A stretch of DNA of 37,760 nt from Deltaproteobacteria bacterium (GTDB taxonomy: Bacteria; Desulfobacterota; Binatia; Binatales; Binataceae): assembly GCA_021817345.1 (NCBI GenBank), contig JAKAVC010000135.1, positions 1 to 37,760 of the forward strand, given 5' to 3'. The number at the start of each line of letters is the position of its first letter. Positions within the stretch are counted from its first letter, which is position 1. A program made the position numbers and the translations under genes. The notes under the pieces were generated by a model that saw only the letters and a list, made by a program, of their open reading frames with translations, searched no databases and was not told the origin of the DNA. Below, piece after piece: positions 15,519 to 23,620 of the stretch.

Positions 15519-16733
15519 TTATATAACGTTCGCGTCGCGAAGCCGGGCGATATCGTCCCATCCGTAGCCCAGCAATTCGGTTAAAATCGTCTCGGTATGT
15601 TCGCCAAGTTCGGGCGCGTGGCCGCGCGGATCGCCCGGCGTCTCGCTGAGCCTGACCGGCAGGCCCACCAGTTGGATGCCGCCGAGCACCGGATGCTCGT
15701 AATCGACGACGTACTGATTGCTCCGGACCTGCGGATCGTCCGGCAGGTCTGAGACTGAATTCACGATCGTATATATGAAGTCGCCGCCCGCCTTGAGGAT
15801 GCGCATCCATTCGTCGCGCGGTTTTTCGGCGAACCTGCGGTCGAAAATTTCAACCAATGCTGCGGCGTTCTGTCCGCGCGAGCGGATGTCCTTGAAGCGC
15901 GGGTCGTCAACAAGCTCGCCGAGCCCGAGCGCGGCGCAGAAGTCCTTCCAGTAGCGATCCGCCTGCAGCATCCCGAGGCAAATCCATTTCCCGTCGGCGC
16001 ATCGGTAATGGTTCCAGAGCGGATTGAAAGCCTCGGTGCGCGAGTTGCGCGCCAGTTCCATCCCCATGAACGCGCGCGCCGACACGTTGAGTCCCTGAAG
16101 CGCAATCATCGAGCCGAGATGGGACGCATCGACTGTCTGCCCCACGCCGCTGCGCTCTCGCGCGAGCAGCGCCGCGAGAACGCCGTAGGCGAGCATGATC
16201 GCGCCCATCTGGTCGGCGACTCCGCCGAAGATATACGACGGCTCCGAGCCGGGCGCGCCGATCGCCTTCATGATTCCCGAGCGCGCCTGCCCCAGGTAAT
16301 CGAACGACGGCTCGGCGCTGTCGGGACCCTCCGGCCCGTAGCCCGATGCTGTCGCGTAGATGAGATGCGGGTTGTGCGCGCGCAGCGATTCGTAGTCGAG
16401 CCCGAGGCGCTTCGCCACGCCCTTTCGGAAATTCTGCACGAAAACGTCGCTGCGCGCGGCGAGCCGGTAGACGATCTCGCGCGCCTCGGGACGCTTGAGA
16501 TCGAGCGCGACACTCTTCTTGTGCCGGTTGTTGGCCTCGAAGTAGAAGTTGCGCCCGCTGCGGTCGGTCGATTGGCCGGCGACCGCGAAAATGCCGCGTC
16601 CCGGGTCGCCGCGCTCGCGTTCTTCGAGCTTGATTACTTCGGCACCCAAATCCGCCAGCATCGTGGTGGCGACCGGCCCCTGCTGCCATATCGTCCAGTC
16701 TATAACCCGAATACCCTTGAGCGGCCCGTCCAT
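15519..16733 (-). CDS. Family III CoA-transferase (CaiB/BaiF type)
   Basis: 404 aa from the ATG at 16733, which has GAGGAG just upstream; the frame is open further upstream, but that part is non-homologous. N-terminal MDGPLKGIRVIDWT and ATTMLADLGAEVIKLEE are diagnostic of the CaiB/BaiF fold. Also present are RNFYFEANNRHKKSVALDLK, DVFVQNFRKGVAKRLGLDY, and GGVADQMGAIMLAYGVLAALL, where Asp174 corresponds to the catalytic Asp169 of formyl-CoA transferase. Such enzymes move CoA between carboxylic acids via an aspartyl-CoA anhydride. Substrate cannot be deduced; members act on formate/oxalate, carnitine, alpha-methylacyl, bile-acid and aromatic acids. Co-directional with the SnoaL-like gene. Confidence 0.92.
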   Translation of the reverse strand: MDGPLKGIRVIDWTIWQQGPVATTMLADLGAEVIKLEERERGDPGRGIFAVAGQSTDRSGRNFYFEANNRHKKSVALDLKRPEAREIVYRLAARSDVFVQNFRKGVAKRLGLDYESLRAHNPHLIYATASGYGPEGPDSAEPSFDYLGQARSGIMKAIGAPGSEPSYIFGGVADQMGAIMLAYGVLAALLARERSGVGQTVDASHLGSMIALQGLNVSARAFMGMELARNSRTEAFNPLWNHYRCADGKWICLGMLQADRYWKDFCAALGLGELVDDPRFKDIRSRGQNAAALVEIFDRRFAEKPRDEWMRILKAGGDFIYTIVNSVSDLPDDPQVRSNQYVVDYEHPVLGGIQLVGLPVRLSETPGDPRGHAPELGEHTETILTELLGYGWDDIARLRDANVI

Positions 16734-16867
16734 GTGCTCCTCTATAACACAATGCGGGCGCGAACGGCTGGCTGGCAAGGCGGACTTTTTCGGGCGATTC
16801 TCGAAATTTTCACCGCCCCTCCCCCGCCGCGCTTGAGTCCGCCGTCGCGGCGGACAATTTATCTTCT

Positions 16868-17602
16868 GTGTCGCTTGCGCTTCACATCCTGAATTTCCTC
16901 TATCCGCCGCGATGCGCGGTCTGCGAGACGAACTTCGGTCTCGACGCGAGGCGCAGGGTATGCGACCGGTGCCTTTCCCGGATGGAGGCGCTTCCGACGC
17001 CGGTGTGCGAGCGCTGCGGAGGGCCGCTCGAGTCGATTCGCACGAAGGAAGTCCGATGCGCCCACTGCCTGAAATCACCGCCGGTTTTCGCACGGGCGCG
17101 GGCGGTCGCACGCTACAGGCCGTCGGACGAGGACGAGCGCCAGAGTCTGCCTTCCCTGATTCGGCGCCACAAGTACGGCCTCGACCAGGCGCTCGGGCGC
17201 GCGATAACCGAATTCCTCGGCCCGCGACTGCCCTTCACAGCCGACGACTGCGACCTGGTGATCCCGGTCCCGCTCCATCGCGGACGCCTGTGGTGGCGCG
17301 GGTTCAACCAGGCCGCTCTGCTTGCGGCGGAAGTCGCACGCAGGCTGGAACGTCCGCTCGAGCTTGGTACACTGGTGCGCTCGCGCGCGACCGGCTCGCA
17401 AACCAGCCGCAGCCGCGACGAGCGCCGGCGCAACGTGCGCGGCGCTTTCGCGGTCAGACGGCCTCATCGTGTCGCAAACCGGCGTATCCTGCTGGTGGAC
17501 GACGTAATGACGACCGGAGCGACGGCCGACGAATGCGCGCGCGTGCTCCTCGCGGCGGGGGCGAGCCGGGTTGAGGTGTTCACGCTGGCGCGGGTCCTAT
17601 GA
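16868..17602 (+). CDS. comF: ComF family phosphoribosyltransferase-like protein
   Basis: 244 aa with a GTG start. The N-terminal part holds four CxxC pairs (Cys16/19, Cys32/35, Cys47/50, Cys64/67), the double zinc-finger region of ComF. The C-terminal half is a type I phosphoribosyltransferase fold with the PRPP-binding loop ILLVDDVMTTGAT (about 207-219) and PVPLHRGRLWWRGFNQA, characteristic of ComF/GntX. The family is linked to DNA uptake during competence in some bacteria, but is widespread outside competent species. Its TGA overlaps the ATG of the methyltransferase gene (ATGA at 17599-17602). Confidence 0.9.
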   Translation: MSLALHILNFLYPPRCAVCETNFGLDARRRVCDRCLSRMEALPTPVCERCGGPLESIRTKEVRCAHCLKSPPVFARARAVARYRPSDEDERQSLPSLIRRHKYGLDQALGRAITEFLGPRLPFTADDCDLVIPVPLHRGRLWWRGFNQAALLAAEVARRLERPLELGTLVRSRATGSQTSRSRDERRRNVRGAFAVRRPHRVANRRILLVDDVMTTGATADECARVLLAAGASRVEVFTLARVL

Positions 17603-18171
17603 GCACGCAGGAACGAATCCAATGGGATCGCAAGCACGCGGGCAAGGAGGTCGGCGCGCCGGAGCCGTTTTTCCTCGCGATGCTTCCGCTGCTTAGGCCG
17701 GGGCTCGCACTCGACGTCGCGGCGGGACGCGGGCGGCATGCGCTTGCGATGGCGCGGGCGGGATTTCGAGTCGTCGCGGCGGATTTTTCGCGGGTCGGAC
17801 TCGCCACGCTTCGCGGCGCGGCGGCTGATGCCGGAATGTCGACCATATGGTCCGTCGTTGCCGACTTCGATAACTTTCCCTTTCGTGCTGGGAGTTTCGA
17901 TTCGGCCGTCAACATCAACTTTCTCGACCGGAACGTTTTTCCCGAGCTGATTCGCTCGCTTAGGGTTGGAGGGGTCCTGCTGGTGGACACTTTTCTCATC
18001 GATCAGGCCGAAATCGGTCATCTGCGAAACCCGCAGTTCCTGCTCGGCCATTACGAGCTTCGCGGCCTGCTCGCGGAGATGGAACTGCTGCGTTACTGCG
18101 AGCGGCTCGAAGTGTATCCCGACGGCTCGCGCGCATGGCGGGCCGGCGCGGTCGCGAGGCGGAGGGCCTGA
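17599..18171 (+). CDS. Class I SAM-dependent methyltransferase (TehB/UbiE-like)
   Basis: 190 aa. Motif I is DVAAGRGRHALAMARAGFRVVAADFS (split at about residues 39-64), the SAM-binding Gly-rich loop followed by the acidic end of beta 2. DFDNFPFRAGSFDSAVNINFLDRN corresponds to motifs II/III, and LRVGGVLLVDTFLIDQ to post-motif III. The substrate is unknown; the closest general type is the small TehB-like methyltransferase. It is coupled to comF by an ATGA overlap, and purM begins 4 bases after its stop, so all appear to be one transcript. Confidence 0.85.
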   Translation: MSTQERIQWDRKHAGKEVGAPEPFFLAMLPLLRPGLALDVAAGRGRHALAMARAGFRVVAADFSRVGLATLRGAAADAGMSTIWSVVADFDNFPFRAGSFDSAVNINFLDRNVFPELIRSLRVGGVLLVDTFLIDQAEIGHLRNPQFLLGHYELRGLLAEMELLRYCERLEVYPDGSRAWRAGAVARRRA

Positions 18172-18175
18172 CGCG

Positions 18176-19210
18176 ATGGCGGGGATGACGTACAGGGCGG
18201 CGGGCGTCGATATCGGGCTCAAGGAATCGCTGGTCCCGCTGTTTCGCAATATCGCCAGGAAGACCGCCGGCGCCGCCGTGCTGGGTGGAATCGGCGGGTT
18301 CGGCGCGATCGTCGCTGCGGATGGGCTCAAGAAGATGCGCTCGCCGGTGCTCGTGTCGGGCACTGACGGCGTTGGCACCAAGCTCAAGATCGCGTTCGCG
18401 ACCGGACGGCATGACACGGTCGGAATAGATTGCGTCGCGATGTGCGTGAACGACGTGGTCTGCCACGGCGCGCGGCCGCTTTTCTTCCTCGATTATATCG
18501 GCGCGGGCAAGCTCAACCGCGCCGTCGCGCTCGACCTTGTAAAGGGAGTCGCCCGCGGATGCGCGGAAGCCGGCGCGAGCCTTGTCGGCGGCGAGACCGC
18601 GCAACTGCCGGACATCTATCGGCCCGGCGAATACGACCTTGCGGGTTTCGCGGTCGGAGTCGTCGAGCGGGCGAAGATTCCGCCGCCGAAGAGAATCAAA
18701 CCGGGCGACGTGCTGGTTGCGCTTGCCTCCAACGGACTGCATTCCAATGGCTTTTCGCTTGCGCGCAAGGTCCTGCTCGAACGCGCAAAGCTCAAGCTGA
18801 GCGCCCGCGTCACCGAACTCGGATGCACGCTGGCCGACGAGATGCTTCGTCCGACGGTTATTTATGTGAAAACCGTGCTCGACCTGTTCGAGCGCTTCCG
18901 CATAAAGGGGCTTGCGAATATCACCGGCGGCGGCGTCCTGGAAAATCTTCCCCGCGTGCTCCCCGCCGGCGTTGGCGCGAAAATCGAGCGCGGGAGCTGG
19001 CCCGTGCCGCCCATCTTCGACCTGATCCAGCGGCTCGGCCGGATAAGCCAGTCCGAAATGGATCGCACCTTCAACAACGGGCTCGGGATGGTCGCGGTGG
19101 TCGCCGAGGCGCAGGCGGACCGAATCGTCGAGCATCTCGGATGCCGCAATATCAGGGCCTATATAATAGGCGAGATCGTGCGCGGCAGGCGCAGCGTCAC
19201 GCTGACGTGA
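18176..19210 (+). CDS. purM: Phosphoribosylformylglycinamidine cyclo-ligase (AIR synthetase)
   Basis: 344 aa, the standard PurM length. It closes the imidazole ring in step five of purine synthesis, using ATP. Recognisable segments are MTYRAAGVDI near the start, GGFGAIVAADGLKKMRSPVLVSGTDGVGTKLKIA (split, ATP-site region), VAMCVNDVVCHGARPLFFLDYI, GGETAQLPDIYRPGEYDLAGFAVG, LASNGLHSNGFSLAR, ITGGGVLENLPRVLP and FNNGLGMVAVV. The start is the ATG 4 bases after the methyltransferase stop; an upstream open frame is only a shadow of that gene. purN follows, so two purine enzymes acting near one another are co-expressed. Confidence 0.96.
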   Translation: MAGMTYRAAGVDIGLKESLVPLFRNIARKTAGAAVLGGIGGFGAIVAADGLKKMRSPVLVSGTDGVGTKLKIAFATGRHDTVGIDCVAMCVNDVVCHGARPLFFLDYIGAGKLNRAVALDLVKGVARGCAEAGASLVGGETAQLPDIYRPGEYDLAGFAVGVVERAKIPPPKRIKPGDVLVALASNGLHSNGFSLARKVLLERAKLKLSARVTELGCTLADEMLRPTVIYVKTVLDLFERFRIKGLANITGGGVLENLPRVLPAGVGAKIERGSWPVPPIFDLIQRLGRISQSEMDRTFNNGLGMVAVVAEAQADRIVEHLGCRNIRAYIIGEIVRGRRSVTLT

Positions 19211-19242
19211 CCGAAGAGCACCGACGGGAGGAACCTTGCGCG

Positions 19243-19911
19243 ATGGCGGAACGTCCGGCGGTCAAAATAGGCGTGCTGGTTTCGGGCTCGGGAACCAACC
19301 TGCAGGCGATTCTCGACGCGGTCGCGCGCGGCGATCTCAAGGCCGAAGTACGGGTGGTGATCTCGAACCGGGCAAGGGCCTACGCGCTTGAGCGCGCGCG
19401 CAATCATGGGATTGCCGCGCTCGCGATCGACCATCGTCAATTCGCCTCGCGCGAGGATTTCGATCGCGCGCTTGTAAGGGAGCTTCGCGCGCGCGACGTC
19501 GAACTGGTCGTGTGCGCGGGCTTCATGCGGCTGCTTTCGCCCGTGATGCTCGATGCGTACACGGGCCGGATCATGAATATCCACCCCGCCCTGCTGCCGT
19601 CGTTTCCCGGAATCTACGGTCCGCGCGACGCGCTCGAATACGGCGTGCGAATTTCGGGATGCACGGTGTTCTTCGTCACCGAAGGGGTTGACGTCGGACC
19701 GATCATCATCCAGTCCGCGGTTCCCGTTCTTCCCGGCGACGACGAGGAAACGCTCGCCGCAAGAATCCATCGCGAGGAGCATCGCATCTATCCCGAAGCG
19801 ATCCGTCTGTACCAGGAAGGACGGCTTCAGGTCTCGGGCCGGCGCGTGATAATCCGCGACGCGGATTCGGCATCGGAATCGCTCGCGCTCGCAAACCCCC
19901 GCCCGCGGTGA
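19243..19911 (+). CDS. purN: Phosphoribosylglycinamide formyltransferase (GAR transformylase)
   Basis: 222 aa with a GGGAGGA ribosome site 10 bases before the ATG. PurN transfers a formyl group from 10-formyl-tetrahydrofolate to GAR in step three of purine synthesis. It has the phosphate loop VLVSGSGTNLQAIL at the start, GFMRLLSPVML, the active-site block NIHPALLPSFPG (Asn and His), GCTVFFVTEGVDVGPIIIQ with the catalytic Asp, and EHRIYPEAIRLY near the end. The usual PG-x-H after the active-site block is PGIYG here, a minor variation. It is 32 bases after purM. Confidence 0.96.
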   Translation: MAERPAVKIGVLVSGSGTNLQAILDAVARGDLKAEVRVVISNRARAYALERARNHGIAALAIDHRQFASREDFDRALVRELRARDVELVVCAGFMRLLSPVMLDAYTGRIMNIHPALLPSFPGIYGPRDALEYGVRISGCTVFFVTEGVDVGPIIIQSAVPVLPGDDEETLAARIHREEHRIYPEAIRLYQEGRLQVSGRRVIIRDADSASESLALANPRPR

Positions 19912-19974
19912 AGATTGAAAGACCCCGTGGACTTCTCCGCTCCGCTCGCTAACAATCGGATTTGGAGGGAGTAC

Positions 19975-20232
19975 GTGGCAACCGTCCAGATTTACACCAC
20001 CACTTATTGTCCGTATTGCGTGCGCGCCAAGGCCTTGCTTGCGCGCAAGGGCGTTCACTTCGAGGAGATCGACGTGACCGACGACCCCGCGCTGCGCGAG
20101 AAGATGGTGAGGCTTGCCGGCGGGCGGCGGACCGTTCCGGAAATCTTCATCAACGGAAAGATTGTCGGCGGATTTGAAGAATTGAGGGCGCTCGACGATT
20201 CGGGCGAGCTCGACGCGATGCTTTCCGACTGA
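19975..20232 (+). CDS. grxC: Glutaredoxin 3 (GrxC type)
   Basis: 85 aa from the GTG at 19975, which has GGAGGGA four bases upstream and gives exactly the usual length; the frame is open for 20 codons further upstream but those residues do not fit. The redox site CPYC (Cys12/Cys15) follows the first beta strand VQIYTTTY. The cis-proline RRTVPEIFINGKIVGGFEEL forms the glutathione-binding groove. It reduces disulfides using glutathione in the cytoplasm; gshA for glutathione synthesis is encoded 3.4 kb downstream. Last gene of the comF-to-grxC run. Confidence 0.95.
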   Translation: MATVQIYTTTYCPYCVRAKALLARKGVHFEEIDVTDDPALREKMVRLAGGRRTVPEIFINGKIVGGFEELRALDDSGELDAMLSD

Positions 20233-20258
20233 GGGCGCCCATTAAGGGTTGGCGCCCT
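20232..20258. terminator. First hairpin between grxC and the convergent lipoprotein gene
   Basis: AGGGCGCC (20232-20239) pairs perfectly with GGCGCCCT (20251-20258) across an 11-base loop, beginning at the last base of the grxC stop codon. No T-run follows. Likely terminates or stabilises the comF-grxC transcript. Confidence 0.55.
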
Positions 20259-20277
20259 GTGGACGGCGTGGCACATG

Positions 20278-20304
20278 CCCGGTTCACCGCGAGGGTGAAC
20301 CGGG
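20278..20304. terminator. Second hairpin, 11-bp perfect stem, likely bidirectional terminator
   Basis: CCCGGTTCACC (20278-20288) and GGTGAACCGGG (20294-20304) form a perfect 11-bp stem with a 5-base loop, midway between the 3' ends of grxC (plus) and the lipoprotein gene (minus). Position between convergent genes supports a terminator working in both directions. Confidence 0.65.
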
Positions 20305-20334
20305 ACGCCCTTGCGTATCGAGACGGACGGTCGC

Positions 20335-20784
20335 TCAGTCGCCGCTCGGCGACGCGACGATTCCCTCGTTCATGTGATGCAGTGCGTAGCGGTCGGTCGA
20401 CAGGTGATACTGTATGGCGGTGGCCGAGACCGTCACGGTGCTGCCGTCCTTCGACACGTGTGTCTTCTCGTTGATAAGCGCGTCGATGTTGTCAGGCCAC
20501 TTCTTGAGTCCGAGCTGTTTCAGTTTGTCCTGCTGCTTTTGCGCATCGATCGCGTCGGGCGAGAACGGCACCGTGTAGGTCACGGGACCCAGGACGTCGT
20601 AACCGCGGCCCGGAGGAGCCCCGCCCGTCGTCACCCATATATGCGCCATGTCCACGCGATGGACGAAAGCCTGTTTTTTGGCCTCCTCCGCCTTGCGCTG
20701 CGCCTCAATAGCGGCGCAAGCCGATAACGAGAGCGACAAAGCAACGCAGATCGCGAGAGATTTACCAATCCCCGATAGTCGCAT
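20335..20784 (-). CDS. Small predicted lipoprotein, unrecognised
   Basis: 149 aa. The N-terminus is a lipoprotein signal: basic MRLSGIGK, hydrophobic core, and lipobox LSAC with Cys23. A charged, probably helical stretch follows (AIEAQRKAEEAKKQAF), then a soluble domain of about 100 residues with TTGGAPPGRGYDVLGPVTYTVPF and STVTVSATAIQYHLS. The YDVLG-x-V motif resembles small heavy-metal-binding/YbjQ-like or surface lipoproteins in general form only; I do not assign a family. GGGGACAG lies just before the ATG. It is anchored in the inner or outer membrane; the residue after Cys is Ala, which favours the outer membrane. Confidence 0.75.
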   Translation of the reverse strand: MRLSGIGKSLAICVALSLSLSACAAIEAQRKAEEAKKQAFVHRVDMAHIWVTTGGAPPGRGYDVLGPVTYTVPFSPDAIDAQKQQDKLKQLGLKKWPDNIDALINEKTHVSKDGSTVTVSATAIQYHLSTDRYALHHMNEGIVASPSGD

Positions 20785-20957
20785 CTGTCCCCGTATGACC
20801 CCCGAGAAAATGGTCTAGGGGTTTATATCGCGTTGCCATCGAGTTTGTCTATTAGGACGGCCGCTGGCGCGTGCAAACCGCTTGTTCGGAGCCCAAAACC
20901 GGCTATCCGGCCACGGGCTCCCACGTGATATCCTTTCTCCAGAGCAATGCGGATGCT

Positions 20958-21278
20958 ATGCGGTTGCCAGTGATGGAAGAATTCGACGCTGAGCGGTTCC
21001 CAGGTAATTTCTATCCCGGGATGATTATGCGGCTCGAACGCTCGCGCGGGCGCGGTGTCGTCCGTTCACATTCGGGCAAGGAAATCCCCTTCGAATTTCC
21101 CTTTGTGACGGTGGTTGGCGCTGGAATCGGCGGCCGGATGCCGGGAATCGAGCTTCTAAGCGAAGGAGCAAGCGTCGGCTTCGATGTCGGATGGACGTCC
21201 AAGGGGCTTCGCGTGACCGTTATCAGGCCCAGAACCTCGTCCGCGGGTTCGCAGGAGTCCGGACCAGACTCATACTGA
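20958..21278 (+). CDS. Small protein with a cold-shock-like OB-fold pattern
   Basis: 106 aa from the ATG at 20958; a GTG at 20871 gives 135 aa and neither start has a clear ribosome site. Residues 20-90 read PGMIMRLERSRGRGVVRSHSG, EIPFEFPFVTVVG, LLSEGASVGFDVGWTSKGLRVTVIR. The order (G-x-G-x-V with basic residues, a Gly turn, F-x-F, then L-x-x-G-x-x-V-x-F-D-V and a closing strand) resembles a cold-shock domain, but the RNP1 aromatic residues are mostly missing. It may bind nucleic acid or be a divergent OB-fold. The 3' end overlaps the end of the convergent acetyltransferase gene by 9 bases. Confidence 0.6.
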   Translation: MRLPVMEEFDAERFPGNFYPGMIMRLERSRGRGVVRSHSGKEIPFEFPFVTVVGAGIGGRMPGIELLSEGASVGFDVGWTSKGLRVTVIRPRTSSAGSQESGPDSY

Positions 21279-21923
21279 TGCTGATTGGGCGCGCCGGCGC
21301 TGGAGCATCCGCCACATCCTGACGCCCAGCGGGCGTATCTCGGAAAGCACTTCGTACTGGCGTGCCTGATAATATGCGACGTTGGCCTCGGTCGCGGTTT
21401 CAAGGTACACGCCGCATAAACTGCTCCGCTCGGCGGCGAGTTGCTTCAGATGCTCGAGCAGGGCGGTGCCGCAATGCCTGCTCTGGTAGTCGGGGTCAAC
21501 GCCGAGAAAATTCAGGTAGATGTGCGGCTCGGGCGGATGGTTGTGCGCGAGCTCGTTCATCAACTGGATCGCACGCATCGTGCCGCCGGTTCCGACCGCC
21601 GAAACAAGCTTGGGAAGGCCACCCAGTCCACTTACGATCGTTTGCGCGATTGACGGATGGCCCGCGCCTTCGGTAACCGCCGCGCCTGCCACCTTGCCAT
21701 CTATCATGACGCCGAAGACCGGCTGTCCGTTTTTCCGCTGAATCGCAAGCGCGACCTCGAAGACCATCGTAAGCCGCCGCGCCCGCTCTACCGGTTCGGT
21801 GACGTCGGGCAGGATCATCTTGAACGGCGGATCGTTGATGAAGGCGCGTCCGAGCGCGCGCGCGGTTTCGGGAAATTGTTCGGGAAACAGAACCGACACT
21901 CTCGGCAGCTTCGACGTATCCAT
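21270..21923 (-). CDS. GNAT-family N-acetyltransferase
   Basis: 217 aa. The acetyl-CoA-binding motif A is IYLNFLGVDPDYQSRHCGTALLEHL (split, about residues 134-158), with the pyrophosphate loop QSRHCGTA. Upstream are FEVALAIQRKNGQPVFGVMIDGKVAGAAV (beta 2-4) and downstream CGVYLETATEANVAYYQARQYEVL (motif B). It transfers an acetyl group to an unknown amine. It lies 12 bases after glpK in the same direction, so the two are probably co-transcribed, without an obvious metabolic link. Confidence 0.88.
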   Translation of the reverse strand: MDTSKLPRVSVLFPEQFPETARALGRAFINDPPFKMILPDVTEPVERARRLTMVFEVALAIQRKNGQPVFGVMIDGKVAGAAVTEGAGHPSIAQTIVSGLGGLPKLVSAVGTGGTMRAIQLMNELAHNHPPEPHIYLNFLGVDPDYQSRHCGTALLEHLKQLAAERSSLCGVYLETATEANVAYYQARQYEVLSEIRPLGVRMWRMLQRRRAQSASV

Positions 21924-21935
21924 CGCGTTCCCTCT

Positions 21936-23423
21936 TCACGCGCGCCGCGTCAGCGCTCGCGAGACCGCATCCTGCCATCCTTCGAGCAGACGCGCGCGTT
22001 CCTCCGTTCGCATCCTGGGCCTGAAGATCGTTCCACCTTTGCGCAGCGCCTCCAGATGCGCCGCACGCCGCCATACGCCCGTTGCCAGCCCGGCGAGCAT
22101 CGCCGCGCCGAGCGCCGTCGTCTCGGCGATTTTCGGCCGGCGCACCGCGCGCGCGAGCAGGTCGGCCTGGAACTGCATCAGGTACGGATTTGCTGTCGCG
22201 CCGCCGTCAACTCGAAGCTCGCTTATCTTGCGCCCGGTGTCGCTCTCCATCGCGACGATTACGTCGTGCACCTGGTAGGCGATACTGTCCAGCGCGGCTC
22301 GCACGATGTCGTCGCGCGAGGTGCCGCGCGTGATACCCACGATTGCGCCGCGCGCCTCGCTGTCCCAGTACGGCGCACCGAGTCCCACGAAGGCGGGAAC
22401 CAGGTACGGATGGGTCCGGTCGCGGCTGCGGCGCGCCATCCGCAGCGTATCGCCCGCCTTCTCGATGATCCCCAAGCCGTCGCGCAGCCATTGGATCGCG
22501 GCTCCCGCGACAAAGACCGAGCCTTCCAGGGCGTAGGCCGGTTCGCCTTCGGGTCCGAGGGCCACGGTCGTGAGCATCCGGTTTTTCGAAGCGATCCGTT
22601 CCGCTCCGGTATGGACGAGGAGAAACGCGCCCGTTCCGTAGGTCGCCTTGGAATCGCCGGGGCGCACCGCTCCCTGGCCGAACAGGGCCGATTGCTGATC
22701 GCCAATCGCCGCTGCGAGCGGAATCGCGCGCCGCGCGATGGTTCCCGGCGCGGTCTCGGCGAACGGCCCGCGCGAGCTGATCGCGCCCGGCAGCATCTCG
22801 CGCGGGATGTCGAGAATCCGCAGGATCTCCTCGTCCCAGACACGCCGCTCAAGGTTGAAGAGCATGGTGCGCGACGCGTTGGTGTAGTCGGTGACGAACG
22901 CGGCGCCCTGCGAGAGCTTGAAGATGAGCCAGGTCTCAATCGTCCCGAAGCAGAGTTCTCCGCGCGCGGCGCGCCGGCGCAGTTCGGGCCGTTCATCGAG
23001 CAACCACTTGAGCTTGGTGCCCGAGAAGTACGGGTCGATTAGCAATCCGGTGCGGCGGGCGATTTCGGGTTCGTGCCCGGCAAGGCGCCGGCATATATCC
23101 GCGCTTCGGCGGCATTGCCACACAATTGCGCGATGAACGGGACGGCCGGTCCTGCGCTCCCATACGACGAAAGTCTCGCGCTGGTTGGTTATCCCGACAC
23201 CCGCGACATCCTCGGCGGCGGCGCCGGCCTGACGGACGGCCTTGCGCGCGAGCGAAACCGCAGAATTGTAAATTTCCACGGGATCGTGCTCGACCCATCC
23301 GGGCTTCGGATAATATTGGCGAATTTCCCCGTACGCGCGGCCGCGGACACGGCCACGCCGGTCTATAACCATCGCGGTTGTGCCGGTGGTTCCTTGATCG
23401 ATTGCCAGGACCAGATCCGCCAT
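21936..23423 (-). CDS. glpK: Glycerol kinase
   Basis: 495 aa, the standard length. GlpK phosphorylates glycerol to sn-glycerol-3-phosphate with ATP. Present are AIDQGTTGTTAMVIDRRG (phosphate-1 motif), GITNQRETFVVWERRTG and AIVWQCRR (glycerol site Arg-Glu pair), TDYTNASRTMLFN (FGGY signature region), GDQQSALFGQGAVRPGDSKATYGTGAF (adenosine side), LRVDGGATANPYLMQFQADLL and ETTALGAAMLAGLA (second FGGY signature). No glpD, glpF or glpR homologue is in the window. It is divergent from gshA across a 197-base gap. Confidence 0.96.
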   Translation of the reverse strand: MADLVLAIDQGTTGTTAMVIDRRGRVRGRAYGEIRQYYPKPGWVEHDPVEIYNSAVSLARKAVRQAGAAAEDVAGVGITNQRETFVVWERRTGRPVHRAIVWQCRRSADICRRLAGHEPEIARRTGLLIDPYFSGTKLKWLLDERPELRRRAARGELCFGTIETWLIFKLSQGAAFVTDYTNASRTMLFNLERRVWDEEILRILDIPREMLPGAISSRGPFAETAPGTIARRAIPLAAAIGDQQSALFGQGAVRPGDSKATYGTGAFLLVHTGAERIASKNRMLTTVALGPEGEPAYALEGSVFVAGAAIQWLRDGLGIIEKAGDTLRMARRSRDRTHPYLVPAFVGLGAPYWDSEARGAIVGITRGTSRDDIVRAALDSIAYQVHDVIVAMESDTGRKISELRVDGGATANPYLMQFQADLLARAVRRPKIAETTALGAAMLAGLATGVWRRAAHLEALRKGGTIFRPRMRTEERARLLEGWQDAVSRALTRRA

Positions 23424-23539
23424 CCCTTTTGACCGCCTTTCGGGGCCGCGCTCGCGCTTTGGGCGGGCACGAACCCGGTCATCCTATTCGGGCCGCGCCG
23501 ACCCTACAACCTGGCCTGTCGCCGGTATCATTACGCAAC

Positions 23540-23568
23540 TTGCCTCTCAGCATCGCCAAGGCCATTAT
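23540..23568 (+). promoter_or_regulatory. Candidate sigma-70 promoter for gshA
   Basis: TTGCCT (23540-23545, 4/6 to the -35 consensus), 17-base spacer, CATTAT (23563-23568, 4/6 to the -10 consensus), in the glpK-gshA divergent gap and about 50 bases before the gshA ATG. Spacing is optimal; sequence match is moderate. Confidence 0.4.
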
Positions 23569-23620
23569 AGCGTCGCCCGTAGGATCGGATGCTCGCTCCG
23601 GCCCGACGCTGAGGTGAACG

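Noticed and set aside
16734..17111. Upstream extension of the CoA-transferase frame, which would give 530 aa.
   Set aside because: The extra 126 residues are Arg/Pro/Ser-rich, overlap the divergent comF gene, and the family N-terminus begins exactly at the Met at 16733 with a ribosome site.
17996..19135. Long minus-strand frame opposite purM, and similar frames opposite the RND permease (31317-32771) and the Eis-like gene (25864-27015).
   Set aside because: Shadow frames of well-recognised genes with low-complexity translations and no homology.
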